Assembly (NCBI GenBank): GCA_019417325.1
Contig: DXVO01000032.1
Span: 1-64,000 of the forward strand
DNA length: 64,000 nt
From: Parabacteroides sp.
GTDB taxonomy: Bacteria; Bacteroidota; Bacteroidia; Bacteroidales; Tannerellaceae
Reading direction: 5' to 3'
Part shown: piece by piece, positions 16,885 to 24,696 of the stretch
Layout: the number at the start of each line of letters is the position of its first letter
How positions within the stretch are numbered: the first letter of the stretch is position 1
Translations under genes and position numbers: made by a program
The notes under the pieces: generated by a model
What the model was told of the DNA's origin: nothing
The model's input: only the letters and a program-made list of their open reading frames with translations
Database searches by the model: none

Positions 16885-17940
16885 TTATTTCAAATGAATT
16901 AGTTGTAATACAATATTATCATCGTTTTCTTTTTGATCTACAAGTCTGCACCATGTGCTATCGTTCAAATAAAATATCTTGTTGTTGGATGAATTAGAAT
17001 CATCTATATCATTTGTAAAATGCTTAAAAACAGATACGTTATTGTTCTCTCTATCTATCATAACCCATTTGAATGGAGATTCTTCCTTCCCGAAAATGAA
17101 ATAATTGATTATAATATATCTGTTCGATACACAAAAATCGGACATCATTGCTTTCTGGTTTAAATCATTTTCGCTTAATACGTCCTTTTTTCGTACCTCG
17201 TTTGGCAGATATTGCTTTAGATTAATTCCATATAGCTTATGCAAGGAATCATTTTCGATAAGATATATGTTATCATCATTCCTGTCGTAGTAATAGATTG
17301 AATTTTCTGTTTGTGTAATATATGTAGACATAAATTCAAACTCCTGGTCTTCTCCGGAATCTTCTAACAACGGATGGATTGTTTTTTTATCAGGATGATA
17401 TAGCCAAAGCCCGTTCTTTCCGTACCTTTTATTTATGCAGGGTTGTATCATTAAGAATTTACGACTTTTTGTAATGGCGAAGTCCCGGATGAACGAATCC
17501 ATTTTGTCTGATGATATAAATGCTCCATTGTATGAGTATTTATTAATTTTGAAGTTCATCATATCATAGATATATATTTGATTCAATATAGTATCTACTG
17601 CAATCGAGTTGTCATCGCGATACTCTTCCGGGCCTTGGCCGATATAATTAATCTGTTTTACGAAATCTCCATGGGTTGTAAAGACAAAGATTCCTTCATG
17701 CCTTGTGTCCTGAATAATTAGAGTATCCTTATCAAAGAATATTTTTTCTATATCGGACAATAAACATTTGTTTCCAGCTTTTAGGACGATATAGTCCAAC
17801 TTTTTTGATATTTGCGAGTAAGTTAGTTTTTCTGAATATTCATCCAGATTTATATCAATCCGACTATTCTCTTTATGACAGGAAGAAAACCCTAATAAGA
17901 TAAATATCATTATTAGTAGTGTGGTTTGAATTTTCAACAT
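16885..17940 (-). CDS. Six-bladed beta-propeller lipoprotein
   Basis: 351 residues, lipobox FSSC (Cys21). It starts with the typical six-bladed-propeller opening (LDYIVLKAGNKCLLSDIEKIFF, then FVFTTHGDFVKQINYIGQGPEEYR). GQGPEEY near residue 110 is the common signature. First gene of unit C, whose promoter lies about 30 bases upstream. Function unknown; outer-surface or periplasmic anchoring is predicted from the lipobox. Confidence 0.8.
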   Translation of the reverse strand: MLKIQTTLLIMIFILLGFSSCHKENSRIDINLDEYSEKLTYSQISKKLDYIVLKAGNKCLLSDIEKIFFDKDTLIIQDTRHEGIFVFTTHGDFVKQINYIGQGPEEYRDDNSIAVDTILNQIYIYDMMNFKINKYSYNGAFISSDKMDSFIRDFAITKSRKFLMIQPCINKRYGKNGLWLYHPDKKTIHPLLEDSGEDQEFEFMSTYITQTENSIYYYDRNDDNIYLIENDSLHKLYGINLKQYLPNEVRKKDVLSENDLNQKAMMSDFCVSNRYIIINYFIFGKEESPFKWVMIDRENNNVSVFKHFTNDIDDSNSSNNKIFYLNDSTWCRLVDQKENDDNIVLQLIHLK

Positions 17941-17968
17941 AGATATCCTTTCATTTTCAAATTCTTTA

Positions 17969-18019
17969 CAAAGAAAGAGAATACAATGAATATAAGCAAT
18001 TTATTATCCGGACATTTTT
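17969..18019 (-). promoter_or_regulatory. Promoter of unit C
   Basis: On the minus strand: AAAATGTCCGG (18018-18008), -33 AATTGC (18001-17996), 19-bp spacer, -7 TTTCTTTG (17976-17969). Same boxes and spacings as units A and B, and the first upstream half-site matches unit A's TGTCCG. The downstream repeat copy is not recognisable. Confidence 0.55.
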
Positions 18020-18454
18020 CTAAAACGCCTGTTCTGTTTGATATTTATATACTACCGGATGAGTTTATCCCAACAAACTACTTTTGTTCGCAACATACCT
18101 ATAAAATCTTATCGAGGCCCGGGTCGGAATAGGTTCCACACCCCGGTCTCAGGAGCTGTAGGGCCCGGGTCGGGGACTTTCCGGGAAGGGGATATGCTGG
18201 AGTTTTCTTTACTACTTTCTCCGGAAGATTCAGGGAACTTTGGTAAAAAAGATACATGATATCGGAAAGAAAGGAAGTGAATTAACTATTTTGGCGCTTA
18301 TTCAATGGGGAATACATGCTAAAAAAGTCGATAAATAAACATTTATGATAGTTGAATCAGGAACTATCATAACTTTAATCCATTGGTTATTAGTGGTTTT
18401 ATTGAATTTATGAGAGTATGATAGTTGTTTTGTAAACATTTCAGGAAAGAAGAA
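18020..18454. other. Long non-coding stretch with GC-rich block, ORF remnant and short inverted repeats
   Basis: No intact gene is supported. Inside an otherwise AT-rich island, 18115-18195 is strikingly GC-rich and contains GGCCCGGGTCGG twice (from 18117 and 18163). A plus-strand frame from about 18160 to TAA near 18339 is open, and its last part (LVKKIHDIGKKGSELTIL, then ALIQWGIHAKKVDK) reads like protein but has no start codon. TATGATAGTT occurs as a perfect inverted pair (18344-18353 with 18362-18371) and again at 18417-18426. This looks like debris at the edge of the island. Confidence 0.45.
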
Positions 18455-18506
18455 ACCCATATGGACAGGATACGGATGCATTGCAAATATCCTTGTCCAT
18501 ATGGGT
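18455..18506 (-). terminator. Terminator of proS
   Basis: Arms 18455-18472 and 18488-18506 pair over 18 bases with a one-base bulge, followed on the minus strand by a T-rich stretch. It lies just after the proS stop. Confidence 0.75.
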
Positions 18507-18515
18507 CACCTTATT

Positions 18516-19997
18516 TTAATATGCACGTGCAAACAATACGCGTTGTGCGGACGGTTTACCGGTAACCATACATTTGCCCGGAGTCTTGTCGCCAGCCAAA
18601 GGTATGCAACGGATGGTTGCTTTTGTTTCGTTCTTTATCAGTTCTTCTGTTTCAGGAGTGCCATCCCAGTGAGCCATGATAAAGTAACCGTCTTCAATCT
18701 TTTCTTTAAATTCATCGTAAGTCTCGACAGTGATTGTGTTGGCTGTACGATGGTCTAATGCTTTCTTGAAGATGTTTTGCTGGATTTCTTCCAATAAGTT
18801 CTGTACATATGTTTCGATACCATCGCAAGTAACCGTTTCTTTTTCAAGCGTGTCACGGCGCATTACTTCGATCGTATTGTTTTCCATATCACGGCCACCC
18901 ATAGCAAGACGTACAGGAACACCTTTCAATTCATATTCGGCGAATTTCCATCCCGGTTTCTTATTGTCGGCATCATCAAATTTAACCGAAATGCCTAATG
19001 CTTTCAGTTTGGCAACAATACCATTTACTTTCTCTGTAATTTGAGCCAACTGTTCCGCACTGCGGTAGATAGGAATAATAACTACCTGGATAGGAGCAAG
19101 GTGCGGAGGCAATACCAAACCGTTATCATCCGAGTGAGACATGATAAGAGCACCGATTAAGCGGGTGGATACTCCCCAGGATGTAGCCCAGGCGTAATCC
19201 GTCTTACCTTCCTTGTCGATAAATGTTACATCAAAAGCCTTACCGAAGTTCTGTCCCAAGAAGTGGGATGTACCTGCCTGAAGAGCTTTTCCGTCCTGCA
19301 TCATCGCTTCGATTGTATATGTATCCAAAGCTCCTGCAAAACGTTCGCTGGCAGATTTTACCCCTTTGATAACCGGCATTGCCATATAGTTCTCAGCAAA
19401 ATTTGCATATACGTCCTGCATTTTCTTTGCTTCGATTTCTGCTTCTTCACGGGTAGCATGTGCCGTATGTCCTTCCTGCCACAGAAATTCGGCTGTACGG
19501 AGGAACAAGCGGGTACGCATTTCCCAGCGCATCACATTCGCCCACTGGTTGCACAGGATAGGCAGGTCGCGGTATGATTGAATCCAATTACGGTATGTAT
19601 TCCAGATAATGGTTTCGGAAGTCGGACGGATAATCAGTTCTTCTTCCAGTTTAGCTGCCGGGTCTACAACGACACCTGTACCGTCATGGTTTGTTTTCAG
19701 GCGGTAGTGGGTTACAACAGCACATTCCTTGGCAAACCCTTCTACGTGTTCGGCTTCCTTACTTAAGAATGATTTCGGGATTAATAATGGGAAATAAGCG
19801 TTTACGTGACCGGTTTCCTTAAACATATCGTCAAGGATACGTTGCATCTTTTCCCAGATTGCATAGCCATAAGGTTTGATGACCATACAGCCGCGTACAG
19901 CAGAATTTTCTGCCAAATCCGCTTTGATTACCAGATCCTGGTACCACTGCGAGTAGTTCACACTTCTCGGTGTCAGTTCTTTCAGCTCTTTTGCCAT
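18516..19997 (-). CDS. proS: Proline--tRNA ligase
   Basis: 493 residues, class II aminoacyl-tRNA synthetase of the shorter archaeal/eukaryotic-like ProS type common in Bacteroidetes. It begins MAKELKELTPRSVNYSQWYQDLVIKADLAE. It shows the class II motif 2 region (MRWEMRTRLFLRTAEFLWQEGHTAHAT) and motif 3 (ARLLSALHGE is absent; the equivalent is SWGVSTRLIGALIMSHSDDNGLVLPP). An anticodon-binding domain follows at about 290-400, then a C-terminal domain ending KPSAQRVLFARAY. Charges tRNA-Pro in the cytoplasm. Monocistronic, with its own promoter and terminator. Normal base composition, in contrast to the AT-rich island next to it. Confidence 0.95.
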   Translation of the reverse strand: MAKELKELTPRSVNYSQWYQDLVIKADLAENSAVRGCMVIKPYGYAIWEKMQRILDDMFKETGHVNAYFPLLIPKSFLSKEAEHVEGFAKECAVVTHYRLKTNHDGTGVVVDPAAKLEEELIIRPTSETIIWNTYRNWIQSYRDLPILCNQWANVMRWEMRTRLFLRTAEFLWQEGHTAHATREEAEIEAKKMQDVYANFAENYMAMPVIKGVKSASERFAGALDTYTIEAMMQDGKALQAGTSHFLGQNFGKAFDVTFIDKEGKTDYAWATSWGVSTRLIGALIMSHSDDNGLVLPPHLAPIQVVIIPIYRSAEQLAQITEKVNGIVAKLKALGISVKFDDADNKKPGWKFAEYELKGVPVRLAMGGRDMENNTIEVMRRDTLEKETVTCDGIETYVQNLLEEIQQNIFKKALDHRTANTITVETYDEFKEKIEDGYFIMAHWDGTPETEELIKNETKATIRCIPLAGDKTPGKCMVTGKPSAQRVLFARAY

Positions 19998-20042
19998 TTC
20001 TTTATTTATCTATATGTTGTTTTTCTATATAATAACGAGGGG

Positions 20043-20050
20043 CAAAGGTA
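20043..20050 (-). promoter_or_regulatory. -7 box (TACCTTTG) of proS
   Basis: Minus-strand TACCTTTG, a perfect TAnnTTTG box, 45 bases before the proS ATG. Confidence 0.6.
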
Positions 20051-20062
20051 CAAAAATATTTA

Positions 20063-20070
20063 TATCTTTG
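20063..20070 (+). promoter_or_regulatory. -7 box (TATCTTTG) of the Gfo/Idh/MocA gene
   Basis: Perfect TAnnTTTG match, 24 bases before the ATG at 20095 and divergent from the proS promoter. Confidence 0.6.
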
Positions 20071-20094
20071 TCAAAATCAATTTTTATATAGACC

Positions 20095-21198
20095 ATGGAT
20101 ACACGTAGAATTATCATTCGATTTTCAATCTTGTTGTTATTTTTTATTCCCTTATTTGTAAATGCCCAGAGTACAAAGCCGCTTCGTTTAGGTGTGGCGG
20201 GAGTATCCCATGGACATCTGCATGAGGTAATTGTCCGTATGGACAGGGGGGATTTTGAAGTGGTGGGTGTTGCCGAACCTAATTTGCAATACCGGGAACA
20301 TAACGGACTCAGGAATAGATTGCCTGATTCTTGTTTTTATGCTGATTTGGAAGAAATGCTGGACAAAACCAAGCCGGAAGTGGTAGTTGCCTATGGCTCT
20401 ATTTACGACCATCTTGCCGTAGTGGAAGCATGTGCGCCCCGGGGTATCCATGTGATGGTAGAAAAGCCATTGGCTGTCAATATGAAACATGCGAATCGTA
20501 TGGCTGACCTTGCCCGCAAGAATAATATCCTTTTGCTTACGAATTATGAAACGACCTGGTATAACACCAATCATGAGGCCTACCGGTTGATCAAGGAAGA
20601 AAATGCCATCGGAAAAATAAACCGTATAAATGTCTATGACGGCCATCAAGGGCCTTTCGAGATAGGATGCGGCAATGAATTTACCGACTGGCTGACCGAC
20701 CCGAAGTTGAACGGGGGAGGTGCTGTGATAGATTTCGGCTGTTATGGCGCTAATCTGGTGACTTGGTTAATGGACGGACAGAAGCCTGTCAGTGTATATG
20801 CAGTTTTGAAACAATTGAAACCGGACAAATATCCTAAAGTTGATGACGATGCTACAATTATAGTAGAATATCCTTCTGCGACTGTTCAGATTATGGGTTC
20901 CTGGAATTGGCCGATAAACCGGAAAGATATGCACATATATGGTAACAAAGGATTTATCTACCAGGATACCCCGACAGCCATGCGTGTCTATAAAGATCAT
21001 ATGGGAATGCAATGGCAAGCGCCGGACCTGCAAGCGCCTTACAATGATTCTTTTTATTATCTGAAAGCGGCTGTGCGCGGAGATATTAAAGTCGCACCCA
21101 CGGATTTATCTTCACTCGAAAATAATCTGATTGTTGTTGAGATATTGGAATCTGCCATAAAAAGTGCAAAAAGCGGAAAAGCTATCAAATTGCAATGA
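20095..21198 (+). CDS. Exported Gfo/Idh/MocA-family oxidoreductase
   Basis: 367 residues. A signal peptide (about 1-25, ending FVNAQ) is followed by a Rossmann fold: LRLGVAGVSHGHLHEVIVRM, where the glycine-rich loop is altered (GVSHGH). The EKPLAVNMKHANRM stretch holds the EKP signature of the family, and the C-terminal GFO/IDH/MocA alpha/beta domain follows (FTDWLTDPKLNGGGAVIDFGCYG). Members use NAD(P) on sugars or related compounds, and exported versions in Bacteroidetes often act in glycan breakdown. The substrate cannot be read from context: it stands alone between proS and pgk. It shares a bidirectional terminator with pgk. Confidence 0.85.
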   Translation: MDTRRIIIRFSILLLFFIPLFVNAQSTKPLRLGVAGVSHGHLHEVIVRMDRGDFEVVGVAEPNLQYREHNGLRNRLPDSCFYADLEEMLDKTKPEVVVAYGSIYDHLAVVEACAPRGIHVMVEKPLAVNMKHANRMADLARKNNILLLTNYETTWYNTNHEAYRLIKEENAIGKINRINVYDGHQGPFEIGCGNEFTDWLTDPKLNGGGAVIDFGCYGANLVTWLMDGQKPVSVYAVLKQLKPDKYPKVDDDATIIVEYPSATVQIMGSWNWPINRKDMHIYGNKGFIYQDTPTAMRVYKDHMGMQWQAPDLQAPYNDSFYYLKAAVRGDIKVAPTDLSSLENNLIVVEILESAIKSAKSGKAIKLQ

Positions 21199-21227
21199 CT
21201 TAACAGTTAAAAAGCTATTACTAACAT

Positions 21228-21263
21228 AAAAAAGGCTGTTTCCGTGATGGGAACAGCCTTTTT
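21228..21263. terminator. Bidirectional terminator between the oxidoreductase and pgk
   Basis: Arms 21228-21243 and 21249-21263 pair (AAGGCTGTTTCC with GGGAACAGCCTT) around GTGAT, with A-run before and T-run after. It can serve both converging genes. Confidence 0.85.
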
Positions 21264-21285
21264 ATATGTAGATTTAAAAATCTGC

Positions 21286-22557
21286 TTATTTATACGGTTC
21301 GCCTTTGATAGCAGCGATACCCGGAAGAACTTTTCCTTCGATAGCTTCCAGCAAAGCACCACCACCTGTAGATACATAAGAAACTTCGCTTGCGATGCCG
21401 AACTTGTTTACACAAGCAACAGAGTCACCACCACCTACAAGGGAGAAAGCGCCGTTCTTAGTAGCTTCAACGATTGCGTTACCTACTGCACGGGAACCGT
21501 CTGTGAAGTTTTCAAATTCAAATACGCCTGTAGGACCATTCCACAGGATAGTTTTTGATTTCTTGATAACGTCAGCATAGATTTCAATCGTTTTAGGACC
21601 TATGTCAAGACCTTCCCAACCGTCAGGTATTTCGTTTACGTTAGCATAAGCGGTGTTTGCATCGTTGCTGAATGCGTCTGCAATCTTAGCGTCGACAGCC
21701 AATACCAGGTTTACGCCTTTTTCTTTAGCTTTCTTCATCAGGTCGAGAGCCAGGTCTAACTTATCGTCTTCAACGATAGAATTACCAATCTTGCCACCCT
21801 GTGCTTTTGTGAAAGTATAAGTCATACCACCTGTTACGATCAGGTTGTCTACCTTATTCAATAAGTTCTCGATGATTTCGATTTTAGAAGAAACCTTAGA
21901 ACCACCCATGATAGCAGTAAACGGACGGGTAATATCGTTCATTACTTTTTCTACGGCTTTTACTTCTTTTTCCATCAGGTAGCCGAACATCTTGTGGTCT
22001 GCATCGAAATAATCAGCAATCAGAGCCGTAGAAGCGTGAGCACGGTGAGCTGTACCGAATGCGTCGTTTACATAAGCGTCAGCATAAGAAGCCAATCTCT
22101 TAGTGAAATCTTTCTGGCTTTCTTTAACAGCTTTCTTAGCCGCTTTCTTTTCTTCGTCTGTTGCATCTTCAGCCAAACCTCTCGGTTTACCTTCTTCTTC
22201 AGCATAGAAACGAAGGTTTTCAAGCAACAATGCTTCTCCCGGTTTCAAAGCAGCAGCTTTAACGCCGGCTTCTTCGCCGATACAGTCGTTTGCAAACTGA
22301 ACTTCAACACCCAGCAGTTCTGATACGTGTTTCAGGATGTGTTTCAGTGAATATTTGTCAGTAACGCCTTTCGGACGTCCCAGGTGAGAACCGATAATTA
22401 CACTACCACCGTCTGCCAGAATTTTCTTCAGTGTAGGAAGGGCGGCACGGATACGAGTGTCGTCTGTGATGTTGAAATTTTCGTCCAAAGGAACATTAAA
22501 GTCAACTCTTACAAATGCCTTTTTGCCGGCAAAATTGAAATTGTCAATTGATTGCAT
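21286..22557 (-). CDS. pgk: Phosphoglycerate kinase
   Basis: 423 residues, the usual length for Bacteroidetes. N-terminal RVDFNVPLD and the GSHLGRPKG loop bind 3-phosphoglycerate. The C-terminal domain has MGGSKVSSKIEIIENLL, NGPTGVFE and the final GGGDSVACVNKFG, then STGGGALLE. An insert rich in Lys/Glu at about 118-150 (EDATDEEKKAAKKAVKESQKD) is typical of the Bacteroidales form. Catalyses 1,3-bisphosphoglycerate + ADP to 3-phosphoglycerate + ATP in glycolysis, in the cytoplasm. Monocistronic; strong codon bias fits high expression. Confidence 0.97.
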   Translation of the reverse strand: MQSIDNFNFAGKKAFVRVDFNVPLDENFNITDDTRIRAALPTLKKILADGGSVIIGSHLGRPKGVTDKYSLKHILKHVSELLGVEVQFANDCIGEEAGVKAAALKPGEALLLENLRFYAEEEGKPRGLAEDATDEEKKAAKKAVKESQKDFTKRLASYADAYVNDAFGTAHRAHASTALIADYFDADHKMFGYLMEKEVKAVEKVMNDITRPFTAIMGGSKVSSKIEIIENLLNKVDNLIVTGGMTYTFTKAQGGKIGNSIVEDDKLDLALDLMKKAKEKGVNLVLAVDAKIADAFSNDANTAYANVNEIPDGWEGLDIGPKTIEIYADVIKKSKTILWNGPTGVFEFENFTDGSRAVGNAIVEATKNGAFSLVGGGDSVACVNKFGIASEVSYVSTGGGALLEAIEGKVLPGIAAIKGEPYK

Positions 22558-22604
22558 AACTATTATATTTAAATTCTGTATTAAAATATCACGCTTAGCG
22601 CTCG

Positions 22605-22612
22605 CAAACTTA
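22605..22612 (-). promoter_or_regulatory. -7 box (TAAGTTTG) of pgk
   Basis: Minus-strand TAAGTTTG, a perfect TAnnTTTG box 48 bases before the pgk ATG. Confidence 0.6.
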
Positions 22613-22754
22613 CATAAAAATATTTTAAGTTCGTTGTTTCAGATTCCATAATTATCGACTTAATAGAAAAAAAGGACTTGTGTAGAAAAGGCTAAGAGCA
22701 TATTGTAATAATTTTTTTTCAAAACTTTTAATAGTCGATAATAAAGCTGTCTTA

Positions 22755-22762
22755 TATATTTG
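22755..22762 (+). promoter_or_regulatory. -7 box (TATATTTG) of the NEW3/ABC operon
   Basis: Perfect TAnnTTTG box 45 bases before the ATG at 22807. A TTTT-rich stretch lies where a -33 would be. Confidence 0.55.
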
Positions 22763-22806
22763 CCACCAGCTATTGATAATCATTTTTGTAAGAAAATTTT
22801 TAAACA

Positions 22807-23952
22807 ATGCGAACTAATCATCTTAATTTGTTACTTGTACTCGTACTTGTATGTTTTTCGATGAGTACACGCGCATATGGCGCAGAAGAAAATGTGATGT
22901 TGTATACTCCCTACACCAAAATTGCAGTTCCACCGGGAGAGTCTATCAATTACAGTGTCGACGTCATTAATAACTGTGACGAAGTGAAGAACGCTTCTAT
23001 TTCCGTAGAAGGGATTCCGCGGGGATGGAAATACGAGATGAAGGCGGGAGGCTGGACTGTCAACCAGATATCGGTGTTGCCTGGCGAAAAGAAGAATTTT
23101 ACTTTTAAAGTCGATGTTCCGTTTAAAGTTAATAAAGGGACTTACCGATTTTCTCTGGCAGCTCCCGGAGTTGTTGAATTGCCGTTGAGTGTAACTGTTT
23201 CCGAACAGGGTACTTATCAAACGGAGTTATCTACAAAACAACCTAATATGCAGGGAAATTCCAAGTCGACCTTTAATTTCAATGCTTCTTTAAAAAATCA
23301 GACAGCCGACCAGCAGCTATATGCTTTGATGGCTGAAGCTCCGCGGGGATGGAATGTAACATTCCGGGTAGGAGGCAAGCAAGCTACTTCGGCACAGGTG
23401 GAAGCCAATGCCACAGAAAATATAAGTATAGATGTCAGTCCGGCTGCTAATGTTCAAGCGGGTAGCTATAAAATACCAATCCATGCAACAACCAGTTCGA
23501 CTTCGGCTGAAATAGAGTTGGAAGTTGTTGTCACCGGTTCCTATGAAATGGAGCTAACGACTCCGCGAGGCTTACTAAGTACGGACATTACGGCCGGAGA
23601 AACGAAACGTATTGATTTGGTTGTTCGTAACAATGGGTCTGCCGAACTGAATGATGTTCAGTTGACAGCGAACAAACCTGTAGATTGGGAAGTCTCTTTT
23701 GAACCGTCTAAAATAGAAAAACTGACAGCCGGCAGTACAACGAATATCACTGCAACAGTAAAAGCATCCAAAAAAGCACTGCCCGGCGACTACATTACAA
23801 AGGTCACAGCCAAAACCCCCGAGGTGAATACAACAACCGAATTCCGCATATCTGTTCGCACACCGATGATTTACGGTTGGCTGGGAATACTGATTATTAT
23901 TATTGTATTGGGTGGCGTTTATTTTCTGGTCCGCAAATATGGAAGGAGGTAA
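22807..23952 (+). CDS. NEW3-domain membrane-anchored protein of an ABC exporter
   Basis: 381 residues. Signal peptide (about 1-25, ending RAYGA), then three repeated immunoglobulin-like modules of about 105 residues. Each has the NEW3 pattern (IPRGWKYEMKAGGW; APRGWNVTFRVGGK; KPVDWEVSFEPSK; with LPGDYITKVTAKT at the end). A single C-terminal membrane helix (YGWLGILIIIIVLGGVYFLV) and RKYGRR close the protein, so the modules sit outside the inner membrane. It lies 3 bases before an ABC ATPase gene and is followed by the permease. It probably acts as the extracytoplasmic partner of that transporter; the substrate is unknown. Confidence 0.82.
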   Translation: MRTNHLNLLLVLVLVCFSMSTRAYGAEENVMLYTPYTKIAVPPGESINYSVDVINNCDEVKNASISVEGIPRGWKYEMKAGGWTVNQISVLPGEKKNFTFKVDVPFKVNKGTYRFSLAAPGVVELPLSVTVSEQGTYQTELSTKQPNMQGNSKSTFNFNASLKNQTADQQLYALMAEAPRGWNVTFRVGGKQATSAQVEANATENISIDVSPAANVQAGSYKIPIHATTSSTSAEIELEVVVTGSYEMELTTPRGLLSTDITAGETKRIDLVVRNNGSAELNDVQLTANKPVDWEVSFEPSKIEKLTAGSTTNITATVKASKKALPGDYITKVTAKTPEVNTTTEFRISVRTPMIYGWLGILIIIIVLGGVYFLVRKYGRR

Positions 23953-23955
23953 GTC

Positions 23956-24696
23956 ATGTGCCAGTTTGTTATCGAACTTACCGGTTTGACAAAAAAATAT
24001 GGGAATTTCACAGCTGTTAATGAGCTGAACCTGACTATTCGAAAAGGTGAAATATTCGGGTTACTGGGGCCTAACGGAGCAGGAAAATCTACTACCATAT
24101 TAATGATGTTAGGTTTGACGGAACCGACATCCGGCTCTGTAAAAGTATGCGGCATCGATTCTACAACTCATCCGATAGAAGTAAAACGGAAAGTCGGATA
24201 TCTGCCGGAAGACGTTGGTTTCTACGAAGATATGACAGGATTGGAAAATCTGCTTTATACAGCGGCTCTGAATGGTATTTCCAGAAAAAAAGCATGCGTG
24301 AAAGCCGAACAATTACTTGACCGGGTTGGTATATTGGGAGAAGCGAATAAAAAATCCGGAAAATATTCTAAGGGGATGCGCCAGCGTTTAGGTTTAGCTG
24401 ATGTATTAATAAAGAATCCCGAAGTGATTATTCTGGATGAACCGACCTCGGGAATTGATCCTGCCGGTGTACAGGAGTTTATGAATTTAATTTTGCAGTT
24501 GAGCCATGAGGAAGGTTTGACAGTCCTTTTCTCTTCCCATCATCTGCATCAGGTTCAGCAAGTTTGCGACCGGGTCGGCTTGTTTGGCAATGGCAGGCTT
24601 CTGACCCAGATAGAACTTTCGGCTTTACATAAAGCGGAACATGGACTTGACGATATTTATAATCAATATTTCGGGGGGAGGGGCAGTCATGAGTAA
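23956..24696 (+). CDS. ABC transporter ATP-binding protein
   Basis: 246 residues. Walker A GPNGAGKST near residue 40, signature YSKGMRQRLGLA near 140, Walker B VIILDEPTSGIDP near 160, and the switch His in SSHHLHQV. This is the pattern of ABC-2/NosF-type exporters. A good ribosome site (GGAAGGAGGT) precedes the ATG, and the 3' end overlaps the permease start by 8 bases, so the two are translated together. Energises the exporter made with the NEW3 protein and permease. Confidence 0.93.
   Translation: MCQFVIELTGLTKKYGNFTAVNELNLTIRKGEIFGLLGPNGAGKSTTILMMLGLTEPTSGSVKVCGIDSTTHPIEVKRKVGYLPEDVGFYEDMTGLENLLYTAALNGISRKKACVKAEQLLDRVGILGEANKKSGKYSKGMRQRLGLADVLIKNPEVIILDEPTSGIDPAGVQEFMNLILQLSHEEGLTVLFSSHHLHQVQQVCDRVGLFGNGRLLTQIELSALHKAEHGLDDIYNQYFGGRGSHE

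Noticed and set aside
18038..18259. 73-codon plus-strand ORF in the gap before proS
   Set aside because: It runs through the GC-rich repeat block, has no promoter or recognisable protein pattern, and a different frame looks more protein-like at its end.
21244..22323. Plus-strand ORFs opposite pgk
   Set aside because: They are shadows of a strongly biased housekeeping gene.
24641..24688. Upstream start for the ABC permease
   Set aside because: It lies inside the ATPase gene, while the ATG at 24689 has a good ribosome site and gives a typical permease N-terminus.
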